64,000 nucleotides of DNA. Origin: Candidatus Zipacnadia bacterium (GTDB lineage: Bacteria; Armatimonadota; Zipacnadia; JALGUG01). Under the pieces are notes generated by a model, which worked only from the letters and a program-made list of their open reading frames with translations, made no database searches and was not told the DNA's origin. The position numbers and the translations under genes are program-made. Every line of letters starts with the position of its first letter. Within the stretch, counting starts at the first letter, position 1. This document shows, piece after piece, positions 19,040 through 28,747 of the stretch. The stretch lies in the NCBI GenBank assembly GCA_029820995.1, contig JALGUG010000009.1, positions 1-64,000 of the forward strand. The letters are read 5' to 3'.

Positions 19040-22000
19040 ATGAGCCGAGATCTGAGCTGGGCCTCCTCCGGTCGCCGGAAGGACCACGCGCTTCGTTGCT
19101 GCGGGGGAGGGCGGGCGGTACGGGGGCAGGCACTGCTCGTGGCGATCATGATTATGCTGCTGGTTGTGCTGGTGCTGGCGCTGTTCACGGCGATCGCCAT
19201 CTCCAATCAGAGCCGCACGACACAGCACGCAGGGCGAGTGAACGCTCAAGCGGTGGCGCAGGCGCTGGTGCGCTACGCGGACCAGCAATTGCAGCACCAT
19301 CCGTACGGGGCGGACTGGCGCCCGCAGAGCCTGGGGCAGGACGCGGCCTCCGGGACGTACATTCCGCCCAATCCGCCGATCATCTTCGATCCCGACGGGG
19401 ACCTTGCGACGCCGGTGGACGTGATGACGGCGCAGTATTCGGCGGGCTTCTGGGGGCCGGACGACATTCCCGACACGGAGGATGACTACTACACGCACTT
19501 TGAGCTGCAGCGAGGTTGGTATGGTGTGCGAGCGGGGACCGCGGCGGCGCCGGGGGCGGTCCTGCGTCAGGGCTTTCGGGTCTACCCGGATCCGATGACG
19601 GAGGACGTGGGTGACGAGCCGCTGACGTTGGGTCAAGGCCGGGGGTTGCTGCGTGTCACCTATGATCCGGACCCGCCTTTCGAGCCCGAAGATGGGCCGA
19701 ACCCTCAGCCGGACCCGCTCTCGAAGTACATCAAGATTGAAGCGATCGGGATTGTGCAGGACGAGGGGACGCAGTTTCTGCGCCAGGTGGCGTACAAGCC
19801 GATCGGCCTGACCGACTATGCCCGGTTCATCACCGATAAGACGAATACCGGACAACCGGCGATCCTGGGTGTGGACCCTGACTTTTCCGCGGTCGGGATA
19901 CCGGGCAAGATTCTGATGCGGTTCACGGGCGGCATCAAGTGCAACACGGTGCTGGACCTGCGCGGGGACGATCGGGACTACAGCGACGGGGACCTGACGG
20001 ATGACCCGAGCACGGTGTTCTATTTGCTGGGCGGCAGTCCGCCGCTGGGGTTCGTGAACGGACCGAGGCGGTTTCTACGGGACGACTACATCGAAGCCGC
20101 GAGTGGCATCGAGGTGACGCAGTCGCCGGCCTCGCCGACGCCGGTGCGGCACTCGCAGGCGTGGAAGTACGTGTATGACGCCGCCGCGGGGCAATTCGTG
20201 ACCTCGTCGGCGGTGCCGGGCGGCATTGGCGACACGTACCTGTCCAACGGGGCGGTGAATCCGAGCTTCGACACGGGTGGGGGCATTGTGCGGGACGGGG
20301 TGCAGGGGCTGGACCCGTCGGGTCGGAGCCGGTTCGCCCGCCCGCTGACCGCCCCGTCGCTGTTTGAGAAGGACCCCCGGACGGGCCACAACCGGTACTA
20401 CATGCTGACGGCCGAATCGGGCATCCCCTCCACCGGCTCGGCCACGGCGTTTGAGCAGCAGTTCACGGGAGCATATGCGAACATCGGGAAATACGGATAT
20501 GGGCGGGGGATCTATATTGACAACTTCTCGGATATCCAGTTCGGCCACGATGTGGAGCTATTGAAGCAGGACCTGCGACAGGTTCTGGACGCCAACGACG
20601 CGCGAGCGGTAGACAGCGGGTGGAATGAGTTGGGTACCGACTATACGCCTCCAGGCGTGGAGATCGAGATTCTGCCCGATGACTCATATTATCGGTTTTC
20701 GGCGGGGCCGCCGCCGGTGGAACCGGGGTACTACTGGTTCCCCGACAGCGCGGCGCACGCGGCCGGTGAGCCGGTGCTGAAGATTGTGCGTCACGACAAG
20801 CAGTGGGCGCGGACCAACGGGTTGCCGTCCGGCGAGAATGCGCGGCTGTTCAATTGGCCGGTGCACGGGGTGATCTATGCGGAGGGCAATGTTCGGGTGA
20901 AGGGGATCATGCCTTCGCGGGCGACGGCGGTGAGTCTGGGGCTGGTGCGCTCCGACGGCACGTATCGGGATTTCGACCTGACCATCGTGTCGGGCGGGAC
21001 GATCTATATCGAGGGCAACATCCTGCAGGCGACAGATGTGGACCCGTTGACGGCCAATGGCGCCCGGGACAACAGCTATTTGGCGCTGCTGAGCCGTGAT
21101 TGCGTGGTGCTGAACACGACGAAGTTGGTGCCGCAGTATGCCAGCGGAGGCGTGCGGGTGGAGCCGGACGATGAGCAACAGCCGGGCCGCGGCAAGCACT
21201 ACGAACTGGGAGCACCGCCGGATGTAATCTGGACCGACTTCCAGTTCGGACGGGACCCGCTGACGCCGGTGGCTGCGGGAACGCAGGGGCGCGAGCCGCT
21301 GCCGGCGGGGGGCATCGGGTTCGGGGCGCCGCAGGCGCTGGCTGCCTGGACGCTGCCGCTGGAGAGCAGTGCGGCCACGCAGATTAGTCTGGTGGCGAAG
21401 CAGTGCGGCGAGGATCCGGGGCCGTCGGCGGTTCGAATGCTGGTGAACCAGAACCCCTATGACTTCGACCAGAACAGCAGCGACGGCGTGCTCCACGACA
21501 CGTTCTACTTCCTGCCGGCGGGTGAGTCCCTGCCGGGGGCGAATCCGGGGCCGCAGCCATACGTTTCGCACGCGCTGTCGCCCAACTGGGAGGTGCTGGC
21601 CTCGTTCGGCGGGCCACTGCTGCCGTGGGGCCTGGCATATGATTCCGGTGGAGCGGCTTTGCCGGATCTGGCGTATAGCCCGTTGGCGAAGAACCGGATA
21701 GCGCTGCGACAGCCGCAGATGGAGACGCTGACCGAGTACTGGCTGAAGAAGTTCAAGCTGGAGGAGCGGGACGCTGCCGGGCCGCGTGGTACGGTGCATT
21801 GCCGGGTGAATGCGCTGATCTACGCGGAACGCGGGTCGTGGCTGGTCATACCGGGGCAGTATTTCGAGCCGGATCCGTCGGCGCCGGCACCGATGCGCTT
21901 CCGACGGTACAATTACGACATCGAAGTGGTCGGTCCGATCACGGAAAACATGACGGCCGGCGAGGACTTCGTGCGCGATTGGCTGGACAAGACGAGCTAC

Positions 22001-22189
22001 CCGGCAGGGGGTGCGTGGTATCAGATGGTGCACCGCTACGGTGGTAGCCACATGACCACGCGCGACTGGCGCGGCACCGGGGCGTATGACTGGCGGCTCA
22101 ACACCAACGCGACGCGCCAGGCGATGTGCCCGGTGTACCCGTGTCTGCCGGTCAGTCCGGACCTAATCTACGAGGGCGAGATGCCCTAG
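19040..22189 (+). CDS. PilX/GspK-like giant minor pilin (1049 aa)
   Basis: AVRGQALLVAIMIMLLVVLVLALFTAIAISNQSRTTQHAGRVNAQAVAQALVRYADQQL; hydrophobic prepilin-type N-helix without Glu5; follows PilV- and PilW-like genes. Confidence 0.7.
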   Translation: MSRDLSWASSGRRKDHALRCCGGGRAVRGQALLVAIMIMLLVVLVLALFTAIAISNQSRTTQHAGRVNAQAVAQALVRYADQQLQHHPYGADWRPQSLGQDAASGTYIPPNPPIIFDPDGDLATPVDVMTAQYSAGFWGPDDIPDTEDDYYTHFELQRGWYGVRAGTAAAPGAVLRQGFRVYPDPMTEDVGDEPLTLGQGRGLLRVTYDPDPPFEPEDGPNPQPDPLSKYIKIEAIGIVQDEGTQFLRQVAYKPIGLTDYARFITDKTNTGQPAILGVDPDFSAVGIPGKILMRFTGGIKCNTVLDLRGDDRDYSDGDLTDDPSTVFYLLGGSPPLGFVNGPRRFLRDDYIEAASGIEVTQSPASPTPVRHSQAWKYVYDAAAGQFVTSSAVPGGIGDTYLSNGAVNPSFDTGGGIVRDGVQGLDPSGRSRFARPLTAPSLFEKDPRTGHNRYYMLTAESGIPSTGSATAFEQQFTGAYANIGKYGYGRGIYIDNFSDIQFGHDVELLKQDLRQVLDANDARAVDSGWNELGTDYTPPGVEIEILPDDSYYRFSAGPPPVEPGYYWFPDSAAHAAGEPVLKIVRHDKQWARTNGLPSGENARLFNWPVHGVIYAEGNVRVKGIMPSRATAVSLGLVRSDGTYRDFDLTIVSGGTIYIEGNILQATDVDPLTANGARDNSYLALLSRDCVVLNTTKLVPQYASGGVRVEPDDEQQPGRGKHYELGAPPDVIWTDFQFGRDPLTPVAAGTQGREPLPAGGIGFGAPQALAAWTLPLESSAATQISLVAKQCGEDPGPSAVRMLVNQNPYDFDQNSSDGVLHDTFYFLPAGESLPGANPGPQPYVSHALSPNWEVLASFGGPLLPWGLAYDSGGAALPDLAYSPLAKNRIALRQPQMETLTEYWLKKFKLEERDAAGPRGTVHCRVNALIYAERGSWLVIPGQYFEPDPSAPAPMRFRRYNYDIEVVGPITENMTAGEDFVRDWLDKTSYPAGGAWYQMVHRYGGSHMTTRDWRGTGAYDWRLNTNATRQAMCPVYPCLPVSPDLIYEGEMP

Positions 22190-22262
22190 AGCTGGTTTCA
22201 TGACCTCGAGGACCAACGACGGTCGCGCCTGAAGGCGCTGCTACAGAGGTTGTGGGACAGAG
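22190..22262 (+). repeat. REP-like dispersed repeat, copy C
   Basis: ggtttcatgacctcgaggaccaacgacggtcgcgcctgaaggcgctgctacagaggtt; GCGCCT-GA-AGGCGC at 22225-22238. Confidence 0.65.
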
Positions 22263-22326
22263 GGGTTGTGAAGGAGCTGCTAGAGCTGTTGGGGAGACGG
22301 GGACGCGGGGGTTGAGGGACGTGCCG

Positions 22327-25300
22327 ATGCCTTCCTCCTGGTGGAGGTTGATGTTCATGCGCAGAAAACTGCTTGCGGTGGCGCTGACGGGTTCGGTGAT
22401 TCTGGCCCTGTGGGCCGTGGTGGCGGTATCCGCGAAGACGGCGTTCACCTACCGCACTGAACGGCGGGTGGTGAAGGCGTGCAATCTCTTGCTGCCCCTG
22501 GCTCTGACCGGCCCGCCCTCGACCCCGGCGGCGAACCCGAACGCGTACTTCTTTGTCGCCCTGGAGAGGTCGCCGCAGAAGCCGCGCGGGTGGACCTTTG
22601 ACAACCCTCTGGCCTCGGAGGTCGTGACTCCCGCCATTTCCACCCGGTGGGTGACGCCGGGGTATTTCACGGTTGACCCGGATATCGTGAACGCCAACGC
22701 GCGCGCGAACTTGCTGTCCTCGGGGGGCAACTACTGGAACGGCATTACCAACGGCGCCTCCGCCGACGGGCTGACTCCGACGCCGCCGTATCCGATGACG
22801 CTGACGAAGCGGATGCCGCAGTACTGGGAAGTGGTGCTGACACCGAAGACGGCGCCGCAGATCGCGGACTTTGACGTAATCTACTGCGCGCTGCCCGCGG
22901 GCCAGGATTTCAACGCCGTTTACGCCAACGCGGACGGCACTTTTACGGACCTGAATCCCTATTTGCAGGAGGCGGTGGACCGGGGGGCGCTGCTGTGGCT
23001 GGACAATGTGGGGAGCGACGGCGCGAAGCCGGACGCCGAGGCCGGCGACACGGGGGGCATTGATCCGTTCTTTGTCAACTTCATCTTCGGAGACAACCCG
23101 CCGCGGCGGCTGGTCGCGGCCGACACGCAGCACCCGGTCTTGAACAGTCTGTTCGCGCTGGCGCCCAGCGAGGTGAACGCTCTAGGGCGGCGCGGGGCAC
23201 TGGCGGGCGATGCGAACGCGAACGAGGACCTGGGCAAGTACGTGGAGGACTATCCCAATCCGCCGATTGAGCCGGACGACAAGGTGGTCAAGCGGGTCGT
23301 CAACGCGATCAATGGAGGGAACGTCAACGCGGCGATACTGGGCGGGCGCCAGGGAGACGGCGCGGTGCTGGTGACGGCCCCGTACGTGGGACGCCATGTG
23401 CAGGATTGGTTCCTGCGGGCCTTCAGCGGGCCGACGGACTGGCACAAGCCGGACCTTAAGTTTGCGTTCAATGCCATGGACTGGGCGGGGCAGTACGAGC
23501 TGGCGCGACGCGGTCCGCGAGGGACCGGCTCGCGTGTGGCGAGCGCGCCCGGCCCGTTGGATATCGCGTGGCAGTTCCCGACACGGTTGGAGACCGACTA
23601 CTCCATTGCCGCGGTAGTGTGCAGCCCGGTGGTGAGCCGTGGGCGGGTGTTTGTGACGACGCTGAGGGGCTCCAACCTGACCGGAGCGGACCTGGACCAC
23701 GGGCTGGTGATCTGTCTCGATGCCCATCCCGGCACGGACCTGGACGGAAACGGTGTTAGCGATGACGGGATGAGCGACATCAACGGGGACGGCGTGCCGG
23801 ATGATTTCGCCGCGGGACGCGGCCATGACGTGGTGTGGATTGCGCATCTACCCAGTGGCTTCACGCCGCGCAATGCCGGTCCGGCGGTCGCCACGATTAC
23901 GCCGCCGAATGCGCCGCCACGGCCGATCGTGATTGCGCCGGCGGTCAAGGTGGACGGGAGCGAGGCGCGGCTGTTTGCCTATCAGGCGCTGAGCCAGAAC
24001 CCGGCGGGGCAGCCGGAGAACGCGTGGACGGTCGGGCCGGGATTCAGCTCCTTTGCGCCGTACGACCCGAACGGCAAGATCATCAACATCTCAACGCCGG
24101 CGGTGTCGGGGGAGTACGTGTACTTCGTGACGACGGAGTACTCACCGGCCGCGGACGGCAATGCCGGTGTGGACAGCATTGACGACATCTTCTCGCGCGT
24201 GTGGTGCGTGGATGTGCAGACCGGCGGCGACGTGGGCGGTCCGGGGCGACGGTTCGTCTATCCGGACCCAAGCAAACTCGGCCCGGCCAGCCCGGTCGGT
24301 GGGTATAGTTGTGTCAACCAGCCCGAGCACCCACATGTGCTGGCGCCGATGGATGAGCCGGAGTGGGCGTTGGATGTGGTGGCCAACGGGGTGGGGGCGC
24401 CGGAGATTCCGCCGCACACCAGCACGATGACGAACCCGGCGGAAGAGAGGCGGTGGGATACGCCCGGCATGGTGCCCACGGTGTCTGCACCGGGGCCCAA
24501 CCTGGACGGGTCGGCGCAGCAGCCGGTGGTGGGCCTGGTCTCGACGGTGACGCCGGAGAACTACTCGGCCGCGCCGGGACCGGCTCCGCCCACAGGCTGG
24601 CCGATTGTGCAGGTCAATCCGGCCCAGACGAATCGGGCGGGGGGCAGCCAGCTCTTTGTGGTGCCTCTGCCGGAGGGCGGGGACGGCACCATTGACCCGG
24701 CCTTTGCGGGCCACTTCCAGATCCAACTGCAGCATCGGCCCGTGCCGGCGGCGGGCAACGTACCGGCCGGCCCCGCCGGCGGCAACTGCCGGATCGTGGA
24801 CGAGGAGTTCGAGGTTGACTGGGCTGCGCCCGCGGGGTACTTATTGCCGCTGCCGGTGATCGCCAGGCCTGGTGCGGCTGTTCCACCGGGAGACCCGGCG
24901 ACACGGACGATCGTGTTCGACCCGCTGGCGGCGCGGAGCTTCGTGGGGGACCTCCGAGTCGGGACGGCGTCGCCTACGCCGCCTCAGAGAGTCATGCGAC
25001 GCCCTGAGGGGCGCTGGCTCAAGATTACGTATACGGCGGACCTAGACGGCAATCTGGGCACAGTCGGTGACCGCACGGACATGACGGAGCTGCACCTACT
25101 ACCCGGCATGATCCGGCCGACGCTGGAGATCCCGCTGCGGAATCAGATCTCCGCTCCGGCGGAGACGGTACCGGGCGGCAGTGCGGTGATGGCTACGGGT
25201 ATCCGGCTGGGCGACCTGGTGGGGCCGGGGCCTTTAGCGTACGAGAAGCCGGCCCTCCCCTCCGAGACGACGGCACAGTACAACTCCGGCATGGTGTACG

Positions 25301-28300
25301 GCGTTGATCTGCGTGAGTCGGGGCGGCGAAAGAACCCCAGCAGCGACGGGCAGGGCAATCTGATCCCGCGCGAGGTCGAGTGGACCTACGACCCGCGCGC
25401 GGCCTCCGGGGGGGCTCATGCCCGTTGGCACCTGGAGCCCGGAACGGGGATGTTCGAAAAGCCCGGGCTGCAGCGGTGGGATGCACGGTGGCCGGTTCCG
25501 CCCCAGACGCCGGCCGACCCGACCGACGATGTGGCTCTGGAGCAAGTGGACATTGAGGGAGGCGTGGCGGTTCGAGGGGACACGGCGGTGGTCGCGTTCA
25601 ACAACCTCTATTTGGATGCGGCGGTACGCCCGGACTTTGGCAATAGGGCCTACCAGGTCGGGGGGGTCGTGGGTTTGACCACGCGGCCGGTGCTGGCGAT
25701 CCGGCTGCGGGTGCCGCCGGGGGTCTCGGATGCGAACACAGTCATCGAAAGCGACTCGGCCCCGAAGACGCTGACCGGAGGCGCGCCCCACACGGTGCCC
25801 GCGGTGCTGGTCACGATCCGGCCGCTGTTTACGCCGGTGTACGAGAACTTCGCCTCTGCCGGGGAGCCGGCTCCCGCGGACCCGACTGGGTCGCCCGAGC
25901 GGTACATTATTCCGCCCCGCTACTACGATATAGACTACCGCACGCGGACGATCAAGTTCAAGGCCGAGCTGGCGAGCAACGTATGGGCCTATCCGGACCA
26001 GGAGGGAGCGGCTGCCGGGGCCCCGCCGATGTTCCTGGGGCCGATCTATGGGCGGCCGGTGTATGTGAGCTATCGCTACAGCGAATACGATCCGGCGGCG
26101 GACACGTGGACGCCCGGTACGCCGGTGGGCGGGACATGGGCGGGCGGCACGAATCCGTTCAGCATCATTGATGATCTGCACGTGGTGCCGAACGTGCAGC
26201 GCTGGCAGGCGGTGCCGGGGATCGTACGGCTGCAGTATTATCCGCTGCTGATAGACGCGGGCAGTGCCCGCGGCGCCAAGGATATCACCGCGAACGGTGG
26301 CTGGATTCGGATTACCGATGTCAACGGTCGAGATGTGAGCGACACCAACTTCGGGAAGGCAGTGGCGGACTTCACGATCACCGACATTCGGGACCTGGAC
26401 CTGGGGACGATTGATTTCTCCGGTCGCGACGGGTCGCCGATTACCAATGCGGCGGGCGGCAGCCTGATGGGGCAAGAGGTGTACATTCACTATGTGGGAT
26501 GGGACGAGCGCAGCGGGCGTTGGGTGCGCGTGGGGAACCCCGGGGTCAGCGATGAGACGATCAACAGCTACCAGCCAAGCCTGACTGCCCCGGGGGTGGC
26601 CTCCAATGCGCGGCCGGCGATGTATTGGCCCGACAGCGCCCCTCCCACCAACCCGCCGGCACTCGGTGCGGAGAAGCAGGCGGTAACGCCGTACTTCGGC
26701 GCGCCGATCACGGCGCCGACGATTACGGGCAACAGCGTCCACGTGGGCACGGCGGGACTGAACCGAAACGAGCGCTGGCCCTCGCTGCCCAATCCGCATG
26801 ATTACCTGTTTGAGTATCCGAATGATAACTGGACAATCGGCCAGCCGCCGGCTGGTGCGCTCAATCGGTGGCATCCGGTAGCATCGCGCCTGTTCAAGAC
26901 CTTACTGACGGTCAACTGGGACCCGGCGAGCAAATACGCGCGGGCCTTTCTGTCGCAGCCGGCGCGCTGCGATTTGCCGCCGGGGACGGCCGTGGGGGGA
27001 GCTCCGGCGGGCGAGCTAGTGCCCATCGTGCGAGGCGCGCCGGCGGCGGCCGAGGATTCGGTCTATGTGGGCGTAGACCTGGTGCGGCACGGATTCGCGG
27101 CGCTGCCGTCGCCTTCCCGGGGCTATGTGTCGGCCCTGCGCAACCCGCGGACCTTGATTTGCGACCGACACCGGATCCTGAAGACCGCGGCGTGGGAGCC
27201 GGACCTGATGCTCACCGGCACCACCGCGCACCTGCAAGGCGAGGCATACTATCTCAGTCTCGACGGCACCCAGAGCGTGGTCGGGCCGGCGCAGGTGTTC
27301 AACAGCCCGGCGAAGGCCACCGGGTTGCCTAACGGCAATATTCTGATCGTGGACACGAGCAACGACCGGGTGGTGGAGGTGGATCAGCGCGGCAAGCAGG
27401 TCTGGCCGCTTGATCCGGCCGGCAACGATCTGTATGCGAGCAGCTACAACACGGGTCTGAGCTTGAACGAGCCCAGCGATGCCTATCGCTTCTACTTCTA
27501 CAATACGGCGCCGGTGCCCGCGGGGCCGGCGCGGATGGAGGCGCATACGGTCATTGCCGACACGGGGAACAGGCGGGTGATTCGGGTAATCACCTGGACG
27601 GAGGTTGTGGGCAGCAAGCTTGTTCAGAACCACCAGGTGATCGTGGAAAGCCCGGCGGTCGTGCCGCAGATCGTGCTGCCGGGGAAGACGCTGCATTTCG
27701 TGGAGCTGGAGTACACCAAGGCGCAGCCGATCTTCGACTGGAACTGGGACCCCGCTAGCGGGACGACGCAGCGGCTGATGGGGTATCTATGCACTGCGGC
27801 GAATCTGCACACTCCGGTGGTGATCGAGGCGCGGACGCGCGTAGTGGACCCGCCGGCGTCCAGTGTGCCGCCGACGGATGGGGCGCTGCCGGGCACGTGG
27901 CCCACGAACGCGCCGACGACGACCGACTGGTCGTTCTTGTCCTGGCTGTACGATCCCAACGGGGACGGGGACTACAGTGACCGGCTGATGTTCGACAACC
28001 TGAAGGACATCAAATGGTCGCGAGAGCGGAACACGGGCTATGTGACCATCACGGCGAGCAACTATCCGGGCTGGCCGGGAGCACCGGCGACGGCGGAGCC
28101 GCCGGGTGTCTGGGAGTTCAGTGTGGGCCTGACGCCGGGCGGGGCGCCGGCGGCGGCGCCGATCTGGGGCGGTGCCGGAGTGGGCAGTCCGACGTGGTTC
28201 TTCACGGGGTACGACTACCACTACGACAGCACGTTGCCGCAGAGCAAGCCGAACAACTTCCGGCCGGAGACCAACATTCTGATCAATCCCGGCGCGGACG

Positions 28301-28632
28301 GTGTGTGGCGCGCGCCGGAGCCGTACGACGAGACGAGTGCGGACAAGGACATCATTCTGCCGAAGCACTGGGAGCCGGTCGCCTGCCAGCGTCTGAACGA
28401 TGGCGACCATCTAATCGTGAACCGGGGCCCGAACATCGAGGGGCTGACGCACTACGAGATGCCGAATCGTCGGCCGGGGCCGACGTCTCTGGGCAGTGAG
28501 GTGTTCGAGGTTCGGACCATTCCGACGACCGGCGTACACTATTTGGTGCCGGAGTCGTTCATTCCGGCGCCGCGGGAGCGAGACTGGACTGATCCGTTCA
28601 ACCAGCCCTCGTACGCGGAGCGGCTGGACTAG
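22327..28632 (+). CDS. Giant exported beta-propeller protein (PQQ/NHL-like repeats; PilY1-like position)
   Basis: N-terminal signal anchor RRKLLAVALTGSVILALWAVVAVSA; propeller-like VCSPVVSRGRVFVTTLRG...GLVICLDAHPG, VSGEYVYFVTTEYS...WCVDVQTGG, GNILIVDTSNDRVVEVDQRGKQVWPL; DLDGNGVSDDGMSDINGDGVPDD. ATG at 22327 is approximate. Confidence 0.65.
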   Translation: MPSSWWRLMFMRRKLLAVALTGSVILALWAVVAVSAKTAFTYRTERRVVKACNLLLPLALTGPPSTPAANPNAYFFVALERSPQKPRGWTFDNPLASEVVTPAISTRWVTPGYFTVDPDIVNANARANLLSSGGNYWNGITNGASADGLTPTPPYPMTLTKRMPQYWEVVLTPKTAPQIADFDVIYCALPAGQDFNAVYANADGTFTDLNPYLQEAVDRGALLWLDNVGSDGAKPDAEAGDTGGIDPFFVNFIFGDNPPRRLVAADTQHPVLNSLFALAPSEVNALGRRGALAGDANANEDLGKYVEDYPNPPIEPDDKVVKRVVNAINGGNVNAAILGGRQGDGAVLVTAPYVGRHVQDWFLRAFSGPTDWHKPDLKFAFNAMDWAGQYELARRGPRGTGSRVASAPGPLDIAWQFPTRLETDYSIAAVVCSPVVSRGRVFVTTLRGSNLTGADLDHGLVICLDAHPGTDLDGNGVSDDGMSDINGDGVPDDFAAGRGHDVVWIAHLPSGFTPRNAGPAVATITPPNAPPRPIVIAPAVKVDGSEARLFAYQALSQNPAGQPENAWTVGPGFSSFAPYDPNGKIINISTPAVSGEYVYFVTTEYSPAADGNAGVDSIDDIFSRVWCVDVQTGGDVGGPGRRFVYPDPSKLGPASPVGGYSCVNQPEHPHVLAPMDEPEWALDVVANGVGAPEIPPHTSTMTNPAEERRWDTPGMVPTVSAPGPNLDGSAQQPVVGLVSTVTPENYSAAPGPAPPTGWPIVQVNPAQTNRAGGSQLFVVPLPEGGDGTIDPAFAGHFQIQLQHRPVPAAGNVPAGPAGGNCRIVDEEFEVDWAAPAGYLLPLPVIARPGAAVPPGDPATRTIVFDPLAARSFVGDLRVGTASPTPPQRVMRRPEGRWLKITYTADLDGNLGTVGDRTDMTELHLLPGMIRPTLEIPLRNQISAPAETVPGGSAVMATGIRLGDLVGPGPLAYEKPALPSETTAQYNSGMVYGVDLRESGRRKNPSSDGQGNLIPREVEWTYDPRAASGGAHARWHLEPGTGMFEKPGLQRWDARWPVPPQTPADPTDDVALEQVDIEGGVAVRGDTAVVAFNNLYLDAAVRPDFGNRAYQVGGVVGLTTRPVLAIRLRVPPGVSDANTVIESDSAPKTLTGGAPHTVPAVLVTIRPLFTPVYENFASAGEPAPADPTGSPERYIIPPRYYDIDYRTRTIKFKAELASNVWAYPDQEGAAAGAPPMFLGPIYGRPVYVSYRYSEYDPAADTWTPGTPVGGTWAGGTNPFSIIDDLHVVPNVQRWQAVPGIVRLQYYPLLIDAGSARGAKDITANGGWIRITDVNGRDVSDTNFGKAVADFTITDIRDLDLGTIDFSGRDGSPITNAAGGSLMGQEVYIHYVGWDERSGRWVRVGNPGVSDETINSYQPSLTAPGVASNARPAMYWPDSAPPTNPPALGAEKQAVTPYFGAPITAPTITGNSVHVGTAGLNRNERWPSLPNPHDYLFEYPNDNWTIGQPPAGALNRWHPVASRLFKTLLTVNWDPASKYARAFLSQPARCDLPPGTAVGGAPAGELVPIVRGAPAAAEDSVYVGVDLVRHGFAALPSPSRGYVSALRNPRTLICDRHRILKTAAWEPDLMLTGTTAHLQGEAYYLSLDGTQSVVGPAQVFNSPAKATGLPNGNILIVDTSNDRVVEVDQRGKQVWPLDPAGNDLYASSYNTGLSLNEPSDAYRFYFYNTAPVPAGPARMEAHTVIADTGNRRVIRVITWTEVVGSKLVQNHQVIVESPAVVPQIVLPGKTLHFVELEYTKAQPIFDWNWDPASGTTQRLMGYLCTAANLHTPVVIEARTRVVDPPASSVPPTDGALPGTWPTNAPTTTDWSFLSWLYDPNGDGDYSDRLMFDNLKDIKWSRERNTGYVTITASNYPGWPGAPATAEPPGVWEFSVGLTPGGAPAAAPIWGGAGVGSPTWFFTGYDYHYDSTLPQSKPNNFRPETNILINPGADGVWRAPEPYDETSADKDIILPKHWEPVACQRLNDGDHLIVNRGPNIEGLTHYEMPNRRPGPTSLGSEVFEVRTIPTTGVHYLVPESFIPAPRERDWTDPFNQPSYAERLD

Positions 28633-28639
28633 GAGTGGG

Positions 28640-28700
28640 CTGGTAGCCTCGAGGACGAACGGCAGTCGCGCCTACAGGAGCTACGAAGCCACTTCCGGGG
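28640..28700 (+). repeat. REP-like dispersed repeat, copy D (degenerate)
   Basis: ctggtagcctcgaggacgaacggcagtcgcgcctacaggagctacgaagccac shares the 5' arm with copies B and C. Confidence 0.55.
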
Positions 28701-28747
28701 CGTGCGGGCCCCTGCTGTCGGAGATCAAGCGTAATGAGGTGACTCTG

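Noticed and set aside
17843-19855. 670-aa minus-strand ORF opposite the PilW/PilX-like genes
   Set aside because: Arg/His/Pro-rich shadow ORF typical of high-GC antisense frames; the plus strand has recognisable prepilin genes.
20684-22051. 455-aa minus-strand ORF
   Set aside because: Antisense shadow of the PilX-like gene; no domain recognised.
25234-26874. 546-aa minus-strand ORF inside giant protein 1
   Set aside because: Antisense shadow of a confidently continuous plus-strand ORF; Arg-rich composition with no motif.
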